Positions 11,201 through 20,632 of a stretch of 64,000 bases of DNA are shown here, piece after piece. The position numbers were made by a program, and so were the translations under genes. The notes below the pieces were generated by a model that was not told the DNA's origin, did not search any database, and was given only the letters and a program-made list of their open reading frames with translations. The stretch is from Schistocephalus solidus (taxonomy: Eukaryota; Platyhelminthes; Cestoda; Diphyllobothriidea; Diphyllobothriidae), in contig WEDG01008978.1 in NCBI GenBank assembly GCA_017591395.1, positions 1 to 64,000 on the forward strand. Reading direction: 5' to 3'. Positions within the stretch are counted from its first letter, which is position 1. Each line of letters begins with the position of its first letter.

Positions 11201-11867
11201 TTAAAACACTGCGTAAAAGTATGTTCTCCTTTGAGCGTATAACGAAATTTCCGACTGGCTTTGGAGTATGGCGTGTATTTAATGCAATATGAGCAAAAAT
11301 GTTTATACTTGTTCAAAAACGCTTTTGAAAAATACTATAAACGGTATGAAGGATATTCAGGAACGACTCAGCCGTTTGGAGATATCGAAGGTCCTGGATA
11401 ACTTCAGATCTTCACAAGGTTGTACACGTTTGGTTCCCTGAGTGGTTCTCAGTTTTTATTGGTGCAGAGCCTGCGCAGTCAACTTGAATAAGATGATAAA
11501 CAAATTCCAATTTGATCCGTTTTATGACGAATTTCGGCACAAGAAAGAATTCCAGATGAGCAGGAAGCAAGTAAGTACATGCAGTTGAAACAGTATCGTC
11601 CGGATCAGTCCTAGTGAAGTGGTAACGAAGATCAAATTGTCCAAGTTGGAGAGTTAATAATTGGTGGTTATTTGCACACGACCTTGACCCTTGTTGTTTT
11701 GTATAGTTTTGTAGTTAAGAACGTTCGAAGGATTGTATTAATTTGCAAAAAAGGCGGAGAAGATAATTTATATACTGCTTGTGTAAAACCGCTGGTAGTG
11801 TAAACCTACATCTAGTCACTCGTTAATTCTTAAGTCAACACACAAGAATTAAAAAAGTCAAGCCACA
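11201..11867. other. no confident feature
   Basis: The stretch between the 5' end of B2 and the tRNA-like repeat holds no open frame of note. A short + strand heptad-like peptide around 11340-11440 could be an ORF1 remnant but is too short to assign. Confidence 0.3.
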
Positions 11868-11948
11868 AGCCGGGATTTAAACCGCGACCACCAACGCGAT
11901 GGCGACGCTCGCTGACCACTCGATCACATCATCACGGCGGCTGGCGCT
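11868..11948 (-). repeat. tRNA-like (Ser-type) SINE head
   Basis: On the minus strand the sequence reads GATCGAGTGGTCAGCGAGCG, resembling the D arm of serine tRNAs (CGAGTGGTTAAGG). About 30 bases further comes GGTTTAAATCCC, which is the B-box consensus GGTTCGAATCC with CG changed to TA. An A/T-rich stretch follows. No acceptor stem is preserved. This fits a tRNA-derived SINE or decayed tRNA pseudogene. Confidence 0.45.
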
Positions 11949-12406
11949 CTCTCAAATTAATATGCGCGCTATCGACGACACTGCCATTTTTGGAGGCTAT
12001 GGGAAACTGTCCATGAAGCTGAACCAGCTCGAGGATGAGATAAGGCAAATAAAATTTGCGCTAAAAGGCACCTCTTAAGCAGTAGATGCCACTCAGGAGT
12101 CTACTGAGCGACTTACAAGGAGCAAAACCATTGATACTCGATCAAAGGTTATCCCAACATCAACTTTTTTAGAATTTAGAATTTGGAATTTATAGTTGGT
12201 TAGCACCGGCAAGGCACTGTCTAAACAAACAGAAGTAACGAAAAAAAGTTATGAAAATGTGTGCGGATAAAATGTACAATTACTTAATAATGTAGACATA
12301 ACTTGTCCTGCTATGTCGACAGTTAACGATGTTTTGAAATTAATGGTGAACTGGAAATAATAGGCCGTAAAAAAAGTCATACCTTAATAAAGGAGGCAGA
12401 GTTCAA

Positions 12407-13189
12407 TAGGCCTTCCTTTTCGAATAGAAGGTAGGAGAAAAAAACTGCTTAGGAAAATAAGGTCAGGTGGTAGATCAGGGTAATAATGCACTAGCCTTTC
12501 ACAATGAGATAATAAAACGACGAGATGATTCGTTCTTGATCCCTTAGGCGTATGAAACAAAATCTCACTAAAATGCGTCAATGAACTTAAGTCCTCAGCA
12601 TCTTTGGATCCAGAATTGAATTCTGATGATGGTTAGTATCCAAAGAAACGGCAGCATTTTAGACTGCGGACCACCGAATTTGAACGTTCGAATGACTTCA
12701 TCGTTTGGATGACTGGTGATATAAGGAGACATCATAGTTCATGGGCGACTCGAGGTAGCGAAAATATAAAATAAATAAATTGTATATTTAGGGCCCAGAG
12801 AGCTCCGTATTTCAAACTTAGTATCGCGGTATAAATAAATACAAAGTGGATAATTGCTTCAGTATGTGAGCAGCCATACTAACAGCAGAAATGAACAATA
12901 TGTTAGGCATATCCGATTCAGAACGATTTGCCATTTTTAAAACAATAGTCAACAATCTTTAAACATAAAAGGTGAACTAGAAACGAAGCATTAAAAAAAA
13001 CTCTTACGGTTAAATCGGAGGCGGAGTTCGGCGAGCCGCCAATTTAAAATAAATTAGGAGAAAAAAAAACTGCTTCACTAAAAAATTAATAGCTAGATGC
13101 AATGGGATAGTGCTGTGATGTTGCTGACAACGTATGAGGGTTCGAAACGCTCCGTGTCGTGTGAGATATAATATAGCAGTCAGAGCTAC
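12407..13189 (+). repeat. direct duplication, unit 1
   Basis: About 780 bases that recur at 13852-14627 with only a handful of substitutions, at a constant offset of about 1,445. The unit holds a small hairpin (CCTTCCTTTTCGAATAGAAGG), a unique-looking 350-base segment and the first half of repeat A. Near identity over the non-repeat segment argues for a recent local duplication. Confidence 0.75.
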
Positions 13190-13505
13190 TGTTTGTAACC
13201 ACCAGTTGAGGTGAGAGAGGACGAACTCATCGTGGACACCAGGGTTAAAACAAAGAGGGGACAGTAGGGGTCATGAGATCATCATCGAGATGCGACCTTG
13301 CCGACTGCATAGTCCACCAATCAAGGAGGCAGAACCATCAGAACCCGCCTTGATCCTCAAGAAGGTTGTCAAGAGTTGGCGATGCTAGTTTAAAAGGAGG
13401 GTGGGCGAAAACGTGAATGCAAAGATTGAATCTGCAGAGGATGATGGAAATATAATAAGCGACCAATATAATATCAAGGGAGCTGCCTCAAATATCAAGG
13501 GAGCT
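12790..13505 (+). repeat. dispersed repeat A, copy 2
   Basis: This copy has all landmarks in order: GCCCAGAGAG at about 12792, the TATAAATAAATACAAAG stretch, the GGCGG to CCGCC hairpin, then a GC-rich second half ending with GTGAATGCAAAGATTGA. It continues towards repeat E at about 13610, as in the 45.6-46.7 kb copy. Confidence 0.65.
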
Positions 13506-13609
13506 GCTTTAATTTTCAAAAGTGTCACTTAAATTATTTCTCCTTTCTCCGAGTCATGGGGAAAGCTACTGGGAAAAGATGAGGAAAATAAAAGGTTAAT
13601 AGAATCAGT

Positions 13610-13850
13610 GTTCAGATTAATGTGCAGTCTTAGATTGAATGCAGATAGACTAGTTAACGACCTAATTTCAATTGGCAAGTTATTCCAAAGAAAAATATAC
13701 CTAGAAGCAAAGAAGAGAGAGCGTTTACACGTGGAGGATGCAGGGGCAGGTATAATTAGTGCAGAATTTCTAAGGTTATAAGAAAGACTAACGGGGGTAA
13801 TGACAGAAAGCTTTGGGAGAGTTGAGCTGTTATTTAGTCGAGTTAAAAAG
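13610..13850 (+). repeat. dispersed repeat E, diverged copy
   Basis: It resembles 334-562 and 46450-46680 but is much more diverged. The best shared part is CGACCTAATTT followed by a TTATTCCAAAG-type stretch. Translated, it reads LVNDLISIGKLFQRKIYLE, whereas the other copies read LICSGRLFQMKAYLE, so the shared pattern is at the peptide level. No complete open frame remains. Confidence 0.5.
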
Positions 13851-13851
13851 T

Positions 13852-14627
13852 CCTTCCTTTTCGAATAGAAGGTAGGAGAAAAAAACTGCTTAGGAAAATA
13901 AGGTCAGGTGGTAGATCAGGGTAATAATGCCCTAGCCTTTCACAATGAGATAATAAAACGACGAGATGATTTGTTCTTGATCCCTTAGGCGTATGAAACA
14001 AAATCTCACTAAAATGCGTCAATGAACTTAAGTCCTCAGCATCTTTGGATCCAGAATTGAATTCTGATGATGGTTAGTATCCAAAGAAACGGCAGCATTT
14101 TAGACTGTGGACCACCGAATTTGAACGTTCGAATGACTTCATCGTTTGGATGACTGGTGATATAAGGAGACATCATAGTTCATGGGCGACTCGAGGTAGC
14201 GAAAATATAAAATAAATAAATTGTATATTTAGGGCCCAGAGAGCCCCATCCTTTAAAACTTAGTATCGTGGTATAAATAAATACAAAGAGGATAATTGCT
14301 TCACTATGTGAGTAGCCATACTAACAGCAGAAATGAACAATATGGTAGGCATATCCAATTCAGAACGATTTGCCATTTTTAAAACAATAGTCAACAATCT
14401 TTAACATAAACGGTGAACTAGAAACGAAGCAGTAAAAAAACTCTTACGGTTAAATCAGAGGCGGAGTTCGGTGAGCCACCAATTTAAAATAAATTAGGAG
14501 AAAAAAAACTGCTTCACTAAAAAAATTAATAGCTAGATGCAATGGGATAGTGCTGTGATGTTGCTGACAACGTATGAGGGTTCGGAACACTCCTTGTCGT
14601 GTGAGAGATAATATAGCAGTCAGAGCA
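13852..14627 (+). repeat. direct duplication, unit 2 (with repeat A copy 3)
   Basis: Second unit of the duplication at 12407-13189. Its last 400 bases (14230-14627) are a partial copy of repeat A. The unit stops abruptly at about 14627 inside repeat A, where the sequence switches to family C RT sequence at a short shared GCACGC. Confidence 0.75.
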
Positions 14628-15560
14628 CGCCAAACCACCGGGTTTATTCTCAGAAATTTTAAAACCCTCAATATTAGGACCAGCCTTTATAAAATGTATG
14701 TCAGACCTAGTCTGGAATACTGCTCGTTTCTATTTAGCCTTCTGCACGCGAGTGAACGGAGGAAGATAGAATCAGTCCAGCACTTCTTTACTAAAAGAGT
14801 TATTACCTCAGAGCACAGAAACCTGTCCTACCAACAACGCTGTGAGCTTACAAGCCTCGAACCGTTGTGGCTTCGTAGATTACAGAAGGGACTATTTTTA
14901 CTGTTCAAGCTTTTAAACGGTTTTACCTTTAACCCCTTTACATCCCTGAGGCAGCTCGATCACTGTCGGCGCACCAATCATAGAGATGTATTCTTATTTC
15001 TTCCTTTGGCACGCACCGTTAAATACCGTCAGTTTTTTTGGTAAACGCTATAGCAATCTGGAATAAACTACCCAGAAGTATTAAAATTCAGCAAAACTAT
15101 CCTTTGTTTACGAGAGCTGTCACCAGTTTTCTACATTCAGGACACCTTCCGCGAATTTTAGGGTGCTGATTCTCTGGAAGCTCTTTTTCCGTTCTGATGG
15201 CGTCCACGGACTCTGAATCCTATGCCGGACTTCATGCTGAAGGCAATGTTGCTGGCTCTGCAGTCCGTAATCGGGCTATTCCTCAGTCTACAGCTAGCAG
15301 CCGCTCGCCGGCATACTTGCTGCTAGTACAGAAGACCAGATCCACAACACCGAAAGGAGAAGTACTACACTGTGCACCTGTGTCAACACCTCCCTGTCCT
15401 AAACTTTAATCTGTTCAACAAGCTGCAGTTTTTTTCTCCTGAAAATACCTTAAAAGAACGATCAGGAGTTTTTTTTCACTGTCAGCTGGACCCCCTACTG
15501 TATATATCCCTTTTGACCTTGCCTGTAAACTGGCAATAAATAAATAAATAAATAAATACT
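14627..15560 (+). mobile_element. CR1-like element C, 5'-truncated copy 1
   Basis: Only the RT C-terminus and 3' UTR remain. Coding landmarks are RQTTGFILRNFKTL, LYKMYVRPSLEYCSFLF, RRKIESVQHFFTKR and RTNHRDVFLFLPLARTVKYR. The frame shifts at about 15040 and continues with AIWNKLP and SFLHSG. The 3' UTR has the hairpin CTCCTGA / TCAGGAG (15436-15442 and 15462-15468), each arm beside a T-run. The tail is repeated AAAT, about 15536-15557. The same 3' UTR architecture is found in copy 2 at 18721-18880, which has an ATT tail instead. Confidence 0.8.
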
Positions 15561-15695
15561 TTTTATGACAATGTTTTCAAAGACTTTTGATATATCTAAA
15601 TGCAGACTTGATACTAATTGGCTGCGGAACGATTTTACAAATCAAAGGTGGAAGTTGGACCCTGGTTCATACATACCGATTGAAAATTACAGTGG

Positions 15696-15753
15696 TACCC
15701 TAATAGCATGCATATATAGCACTGATATACGTTAATCGCGACATTCCGAGATA
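15696..15753 (+). repeat. left terminal inverted repeat
   Basis: 13-base perfect outer block and an 11-of-13 inner block, equally spaced in the right end (20037-20094). The 32 bases between the blocks are not conserved between the ends. Confidence 0.7.
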
Positions 15754-15770
15754 GGAAATAGCCTCTGCTC

Positions 15771-15808
15771 ATTGGTTAATTTATAATAAGATTCCGTGCT
15801 GTGATTGG
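15771..15808 (+). promoter_or_regulatory. two inverted CCAAT boxes, possible transposon promoter
   Basis: ATTGG occurs at 15771-15775 and 15804-15808, about 180-220 bases ahead of the first gene's start codon. Placement inside the left end fits a promoter for the transposon genes, but the evidence is only two short motifs. Confidence 0.25.
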
Positions 15809-15988
15809 TTGACATGATAGTGTGTCTAGAGTGGGTGCGGGAAGCCGTTATCACACTTTTATTTCTCGTGGCTTGCGTGCGCACGTGTTTGACCGAAATT
15901 CTGCCTGCCCTTCTGTCGAACCCTATTTCTCATTTACATTGCTTAACTGGTTACTATATCTATTTATATTGTTTATTAACCATCTACA

Positions 15989-16685
15989 ATGTATAGGCAG
16001 CCCTGTAAAAGGACCATTAGAAGGCATGTTGCCCGCGATGTCGCGGAAATATACCGCGAAATTAATGATGAACTTAATAGATATAGATTAAAGCGCAGAC
16101 GAGTTTTACATGACGAGGATTGCACATCAGCATCGCCTAGTGCTCAAACTTTGATTGACATGCCCGTTGATTTAGATAAAACTACTGATGAGTCCACAGA
16201 TGACAGCGAGGGGTGTCCCTCATCATCCGATGAGGAGGAAAGCAGCACAGAGAGTGGTATCCCCTCGCATAAGTCGATTAAGGATAGGGTAAGGGAATGG
16301 GCTATTGAATCAAACATTGCCCATAGCCACTTACATAATGTACTTGAAATTTTTAAATCGCTTGTCCCAGACATGCCCGCAGACCCCCGAACACTGCTAA
16401 GGGCATCTTACAGCTTTCGTGTTAGTGAAATGTGGTACTGGGGAATATGTTCACCTAGGATTGGGGAGTAAAATTAAGCGACTCCTGGAGACGAATAGAA
16501 TTCCCGAAGGTGAGAATGAGATTGTAGTTAACTTAGCTATTGATGGGTTACCCGTTTTTCGGAAGACCAAGCTAGGATTTTGGCCTATTTAAGCAATGGT
16601 TATCCGTCCGTTCATAAGTGCTGTATTCCCAGTTGCTATTTACTGTGGAAAAGGCAAGCCAAATGATGTTCTAGCTTGCACGTGA
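15989..16685 (+). pseudogene. transposase-like protein, broken N-terminal part
   Basis: The reading frame opens at ATG 15989 with a basic N-terminus and an acidic Ser-rich stretch (ESTDDSEGCPSSSDEEESST). It continues KDRVREWAIESNIAHSHLH and MPADPRTLLRA, passes a frameshift at about 16415 to GTGEYVHLGLGSKIKRLLE, then has LAIDGLPVFRKTKLGFWPI, an in-frame TAA at about 16591, and IYCGKGKPND. The series WAxxxNIxHxxL - PxDxRTLL - IDGLPLFKSS - FWPI - KP is one I associate with a large uncharacterised, transposase-like family in invertebrate genomes (from memory, not searched). The frameshift, stop and missing C-terminal half show it is dead here. No catalytic triad is assigned. Confidence 0.65.
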
Positions 16686-16688
16686 ACC

Positions 16689-16798
16689 CTACAACCGCAC
16701 AGCCCACCTAGTTAGAGGTTCACTTGCTCTGAAGGGTTGAAGTGTCAATAGACAAAGGATTACAATCCCTAAACTTATACATTACTGTGCGGTTGTAG
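16689..16798. repeat. 14-bp perfect inverted repeat flanking 82 bp
   Basis: CTACAACCGCACAG at 16689-16702 is repeated inverted at 16785-16798. It lies between the truncated transposase-like gene and the DUF4806 start codon, just where the first gene loses its C-terminal half. It could be a tiny inserted element, a deletion scar or an intergenic hairpin. Confidence 0.6.
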
Positions 16799-16807
16799 AT
16801 ATTGATC

Positions 16808-19657
16808 ATGAGCTCACAGCGGCATTCAAAGCGACCACGTCGTAACTCGGATGAGGACTCCTACTTGTGGGACGAGACACCTCCACTATCACCGGTAGGT
16901 AGCATGTTGAAAATATAAATATGATTAGGAAGAACAATTAAATGCCGTCTGTGACACATCAGTTGAAACTCTGCCTTCCAGAAGGTGTCCTCAGCAAGCA
17001 GGTAAGACTGTCAGTATTATAAAGGCGGATGCTAATGATATTTTCTCGTCACTTCTATGTAAGATATTTAATCTAGCTCTTGAAAGTGAAACTTTTCCCA
17101 GCGTATGGAAGGAATCGCATATTCTACCTATCCCCAAACGCGGCCAATCTACGTCATTTGACGATTTTAGGCCAATCAACACACTGTCCGCAGCTTCGAA
17201 AATCCTAGAGACCTTGATCAAAGATAAGATGATGTATCATTTAACTAAGAATAACCTATTGAGTGCAGCCCAGCATGGGTTCCTCAAAACTAGGTCTTGT
17301 GACACATGTCAGCTCTCTTTCTTTGATCATGTTCTACAATCTAGGGATAATGGCTTTGCACTTCACATAGTCTATTTCGATTTCACCAAGGCCTTCGATC
17401 GTGTTGACCATGCCCTTCTTCTCCTGAAACTCTCCTCTTTCGGTATATGTGGTTAACTTCTGAGCTTGATATCTTCTTACCTGAGCTCTCGTACACAACA
17501 TGTTAAGATCTCCAATGCTATCTCAAAATCGGCACGTGTGCGGAGTGGAGTTATTCAGGGTAGTGTGCTAGGCCCGCTTTTATTTTGTCTTTTTGTCAAT
17601 GATGTACCAGGTTTATTTCGAAATGGTAGGCCCTTTATGTATGCCGACGATTTAAAAGTTGCCTATCGATAAAAGCCGGCAGATCGCGACACCGTACTTG
17701 ATCTATTAAAAAATGATCTCGAGGCGTTTGCCCAGTGGTGCTGCACATGGCGCCTTTCCCTTTCTTGGCACAAATGTTCCGTTATGGTTGTCGGTGACAA
17801 CCATCAGCCTCATCTTAGCATAGATGGCCACGATATAAATGTACCTGGCATTGTTAAGGACCTGGGCATATCATATTCCAACGGTCTCAATCTTTCAGAG
17901 CATTGCGCCCTGATTGTCTCCAAAGCACGCAGAACTGCCGGGTTTATCCTCCGAAATTTTAAAACTATTGATATTAGACTTCGCCTTTATAAAATGTACG
18001 TTAGACCTGGCCTGGAATACTGCTCGTTTCTATTTAGCCTTCTGCGCGCTAGCGAACGGAAGAAAATAGAATCGGTCCAACACTTCTTCACGAAAAGAAT
18101 TTTATCGTTGGAGCACCGTAATCTGTCATATCAAGAACGCTGTGGGCTTGTTAACATTGATCTTTTATGGTTTCGCCGAGTGCAGAAGGGACTATTTTTG
18201 CTTTTTAAGCTTTTGAATAATCGTACATTTAATCCCCTTATCACTGTGAGGCAGCTTGACCATCCTCGGCGCAGCAGTCATCGCAATGTCTTTTTATTTC
18301 TTCCATTAGCTCGCACAGTTAAGTTTCGACGGTTCTTTTCGATAAACGCCATGGCCATGTGGAATAAACTTCCCCATAATATAAAAAGTCCAACGAGTTA
18401 TTCTTTGTTTAAGATTACCATTACTAGTTTTTTGCATTCAGAACAGTTTCCGAGAATTCTGGGCGCCGACACGGTAGAATCTGTTTTCCTGTTCGACGGA
18501 GTGCGCGGCATCTGAACTCGATCCCAGGTGTTACCTTGAGGGATACGGCACCGTCTCTGCAGCCTGCACCCGTTGACTTCTTCGGCAGATAGTGAGCGAC
18601 CGTACGCGGATGCTTTCTTGCCTGAGGCAGAATCCCGGTTCCTAGCAAAGACAGAGACTGCATACAGACTGCAATTGTGTTAGCCCTTCCCTGATCTGAA
18701 TTGCTATCATCCTTACAGGCGGCAGTTTTTTCTCCTGAATAACATGAAAATAGGAAAAACACTTATAATTATATATATTCAGGAGTTTTTTTCACTGCCA
18801 GCCTCTACCCACTGAATATTTCACCTGACAATGCCTGTAAACCGGTATTAAATACAACTATTATTATTATTATTATTATCTTATGAGTCTTCATTTTTCT
18901 AGACGCATCGGTATCAAATTCCCAATCAGAATTTCAGGCAGAAGTGTTTCGACGTCTTAACATACTTGCGAAAAGGCTGATGCAACTGCAGGCAACACAA
19001 CGTCATATTTTATCAAAAATGCGAATGGCTGAGCTTACTCAACCGACAAGCAGTACAGCTCCAATTCAAATGGGTATTGCTATCCCCGTTAATCCAGTCT
19101 CACAGCCGATAGCCAGCCGTGCTGGTTTCAGAGACTTACACGAACGGCTGCTGAATCCCAATTTCCGCAGGGAACTGGTTAGTACCCGTCAATTATGTAC
19201 ATTTTTAATTAGGAGTCATATTTATTCTGCCTCGGTGGCCGAAATACTGACGACTTCGTCAAGCGCATATTTTATGCGGTTTTCGATGATGCAATCGCCT
19301 TGGAACTGAATTTCCGAGGACGAAAAGGAAAATATGGCTTATCTGGGTCCAAATTTTATGAAGTTATTACAGGTGGGTTATAACATCTCTTGCTAATTTC
19401 AAACAATTTAGAGCTGTACGTTAGGTGGAATGGCGGCGGCCGTCTAAACCTGTATGAGTTGGAGGCCGCATTTGTAAGGCGCCTGAAAAGGTCCCTCGAC
19501 GCCGCCAGCAAGAGGGTTCAAAGGGACGTCCCTGATTTACCCTTTTTTGGTGAGTTGATTGCCTTTCATATTGCTTAACTGTCTATTTTTAGAATGCCAC
19601 CCAGGACTAGCCACCTCCACTCCAAACCCCCATATAGGGGGGCTAACCCCGGAATAA
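16808..19657 (+). CDS. DUF4806 protein encoded by the transposon (six exons)
   Basis: Exons 16808-16894, 16929-17001, 18903-19177, 19213-19372, 19412-19549 and 19593-19657 join in frame to 265 residues. Introns are 34, 1,901 (holding a retrotransposon), 35, 39 and 43 nt, all GT-AG. The N-terminus has a nuclear-localisation-like KRPRR. A predicted coiled coil follows at about 65-95 (EVFRRLNILAKRLMQLQ). The DUF4806-like core (about 125-205) has FRRELESYLFCLGG, TDDFVKRIF and NFRGRKGKYG. Only splicing out the 35-nt intron joins RREL to ESYLF, which restores the domain. The function is unknown. Its position beside the transposase-like gene suggests an accessory transposon protein, but a domesticated host gene is possible. 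The exon assignment is strong; the name depends on remembered family motifs. Confidence 0.72.
17008..18880 (+). mobile_element. CR1-like element C, 5'-truncated copy 2, inside an intron
   Basis: The insertion lies inside intron 2 of the DUF4806 gene and leaves that gene's splice donor (17002) and acceptor (18902) intact. RT sequence starts within about 20 bases of the donor, so the copy is 5'-truncated just upstream of the RT palm. It ends in the 3' UTR hairpin CTCCTGA / TCAGGAG (18732-18738 and 18779-18785) and an ATT-repeat tail at about 18860-18880. No target duplication is obvious. Confidence 0.8.
17012..18515 (+). pseudogene. reverse transcriptase of element C copy 2
   Basis: RT palm and C-terminus: FPSVWKESHILPIPKRG, DDFRPINTLSA, QHGFLKTRSC, YFDFTKAFDRVDHALLL, SGVIQGSVLGPLLF, the catalytic YADD box (FMYADDLKVAY), KDLGISYSNGL, LYKMYVRPGLEYC and AMWNKLPHNI, with a stop at 18513-18515. 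Two in-frame stops (TAA at about 17454-17456 and 17670-17672) interrupt an otherwise continuous frame, so decay is modest. The endonuclease half is absent. Confidence 0.85.
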
Positions 19658-19658
19658 A
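19653..19658 (+). terminator. poly(A) signal overlapping the DUF4806 stop codon
   Basis: AATAAA overlaps the TAA stop (19655-19657). If it is the functional signal, the transcript would have a very short 3' UTR. Confidence 0.4.
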
Positions 19659-20036
19659 CGTATTCCACAACCCCGTATTATTTATATTAAGTAGACTCAT
19701 ATCCATTATTGTACATAAATTATTATAGACGTTTTATAATACACATTTTTTATATTTCCATCAACTGTGTGTTTACATTTTTTACAAGACGTTGAGAAAA
19801 GAGGAAAATGCGAATGTAGTGGCATATACGCGAGCTAAATAGGATGGGAAGTAATGGTTACGATGTTGGCGGTCACGGTAAAGGATTACTAATGGGCGTT
19901 CCGTATGTATTCGTTTTAAATGGGGGGTACTGTAGGAAGTATCCGACCCCTTTTCGTCTATTTCGACAAATCTCGACATTTAGATATTGGGCATATATCG
20001 ACAGAGAGGAAAAAGTCGATATACGGTGGACATAGG
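19659..20036. other. 3' non-coding part of the transposon
   Basis: A/T-rich sequence between the DUF4806 stop and the right terminal repeat. I see no gene in it. Confidence 0.4.
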
Positions 20037-20094
20037 TATCTCAAAATGTGGATATCCGGGCGATAAACGCCTGATATGAATTGCTATTAGGGTA
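20037..20094 (-). repeat. right terminal inverted repeat
   Basis: Inverted partner of 15696-15753: perfect in the outer 13 bases, 11 of 13 in the inner block. It ends 289 bases upstream of the SAE1 start codon. Confidence 0.7.
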
Positions 20095-20383
20095 GATACC
20101 AGGAAAAGTAAGTACTGAAAGTAATAATTTAGACATGATACAAACGATTGCGTTAGTTAATAATAGAGGGTCAATGATGAGTATAGAAGAAATTGAAGAT
20201 GAAAATATTTATTTCAACACTTTCTGTCATATTTATATTTTATTACTTATTTTCTTAGTATACATAACCGGGTAAACTTGTTTTACTCTATCAGACTACA
20301 TAGTAGGTCATGGTCAGAAGCTAGGACGAGTGGGTGTTGGTCTAGGTCGCTGGTACATTCGGACCTCTCGTACGAAGCGCGGT
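20095..20383 (+). promoter_or_regulatory. upstream region of SAE1
   Basis: The space between the transposon and the SAE1 ATG must hold the SAE1 promoter unless transcription starts inside the transposon. I see no TATA box or other clear motif. Confidence 0.25.
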
Positions 20384-20632
20384 ATGTCAGGTATCACCGA
20401 GGAGGAGGCTGAGTTATATGACCGGCAGATACGGCTGTGGGGTTTAGAAGCCCAGTCTCGCCTAAAAAATGCAAAAATCTTACTAATTGGTGTATCTCCA
20501 GTTGCCTCAGAAATCATAAAGAACCTAGTCTTGGCTGGCATAAACACACTCACGATGGCCGATGACAAACTTGTGTCGATGGAGGACATCGAATCCTGTT
20601 TCCTTTTTAAACCGTCACATTTAGGAAAAGAG
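20384..20632 (+). CDS. SAE1: SAE1 exon 1 (residues 1-83)
   Basis: ATG at 20384. It holds ELYDRQIRLWG and the first nucleotide-binding strand and helix, ending KPSHLGKE. Phase 0 at the donor (GAG|GT). Confidence 0.88.

Larger units (their letters stand above)
15696..20094 (+). mobile_element. two-gene DNA transposon with terminal inverted repeats
   Basis: The outer 13 bases TACCCTAATAGCA (15696-15708) are repeated inverted at 20082-20094. A second matching block, ACATTCCGAGATA (15741-15753) against ACATTTTGAGATA (inverted, 20037-20049), lies exactly 32 bases further in on both sides. Between the ends are a transposase-like gene (broken) and a spliced DUF4806 gene (open), both on the + strand, plus a 1.9 kb retrotransposon insertion. 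Without it the element is about 2.5 kb. The outermost TA on both sides could be a target duplication, giving TIRs that start CCCTAATAGCA. I cannot name the superfamily from the sequence. Confidence 0.7.

Noticed and set aside
18424..18762. 112-residue minus-strand open frame over the family C 3' end
   Set aside because: It is antisense to the retrotransposon 3' UTR and ORF2 end and has no family resemblance.
19178..19309. Frameshift in the DUF4806 gene
   Set aside because: A 35-nt GT-AG intron explains it fully and restores conserved sequence.
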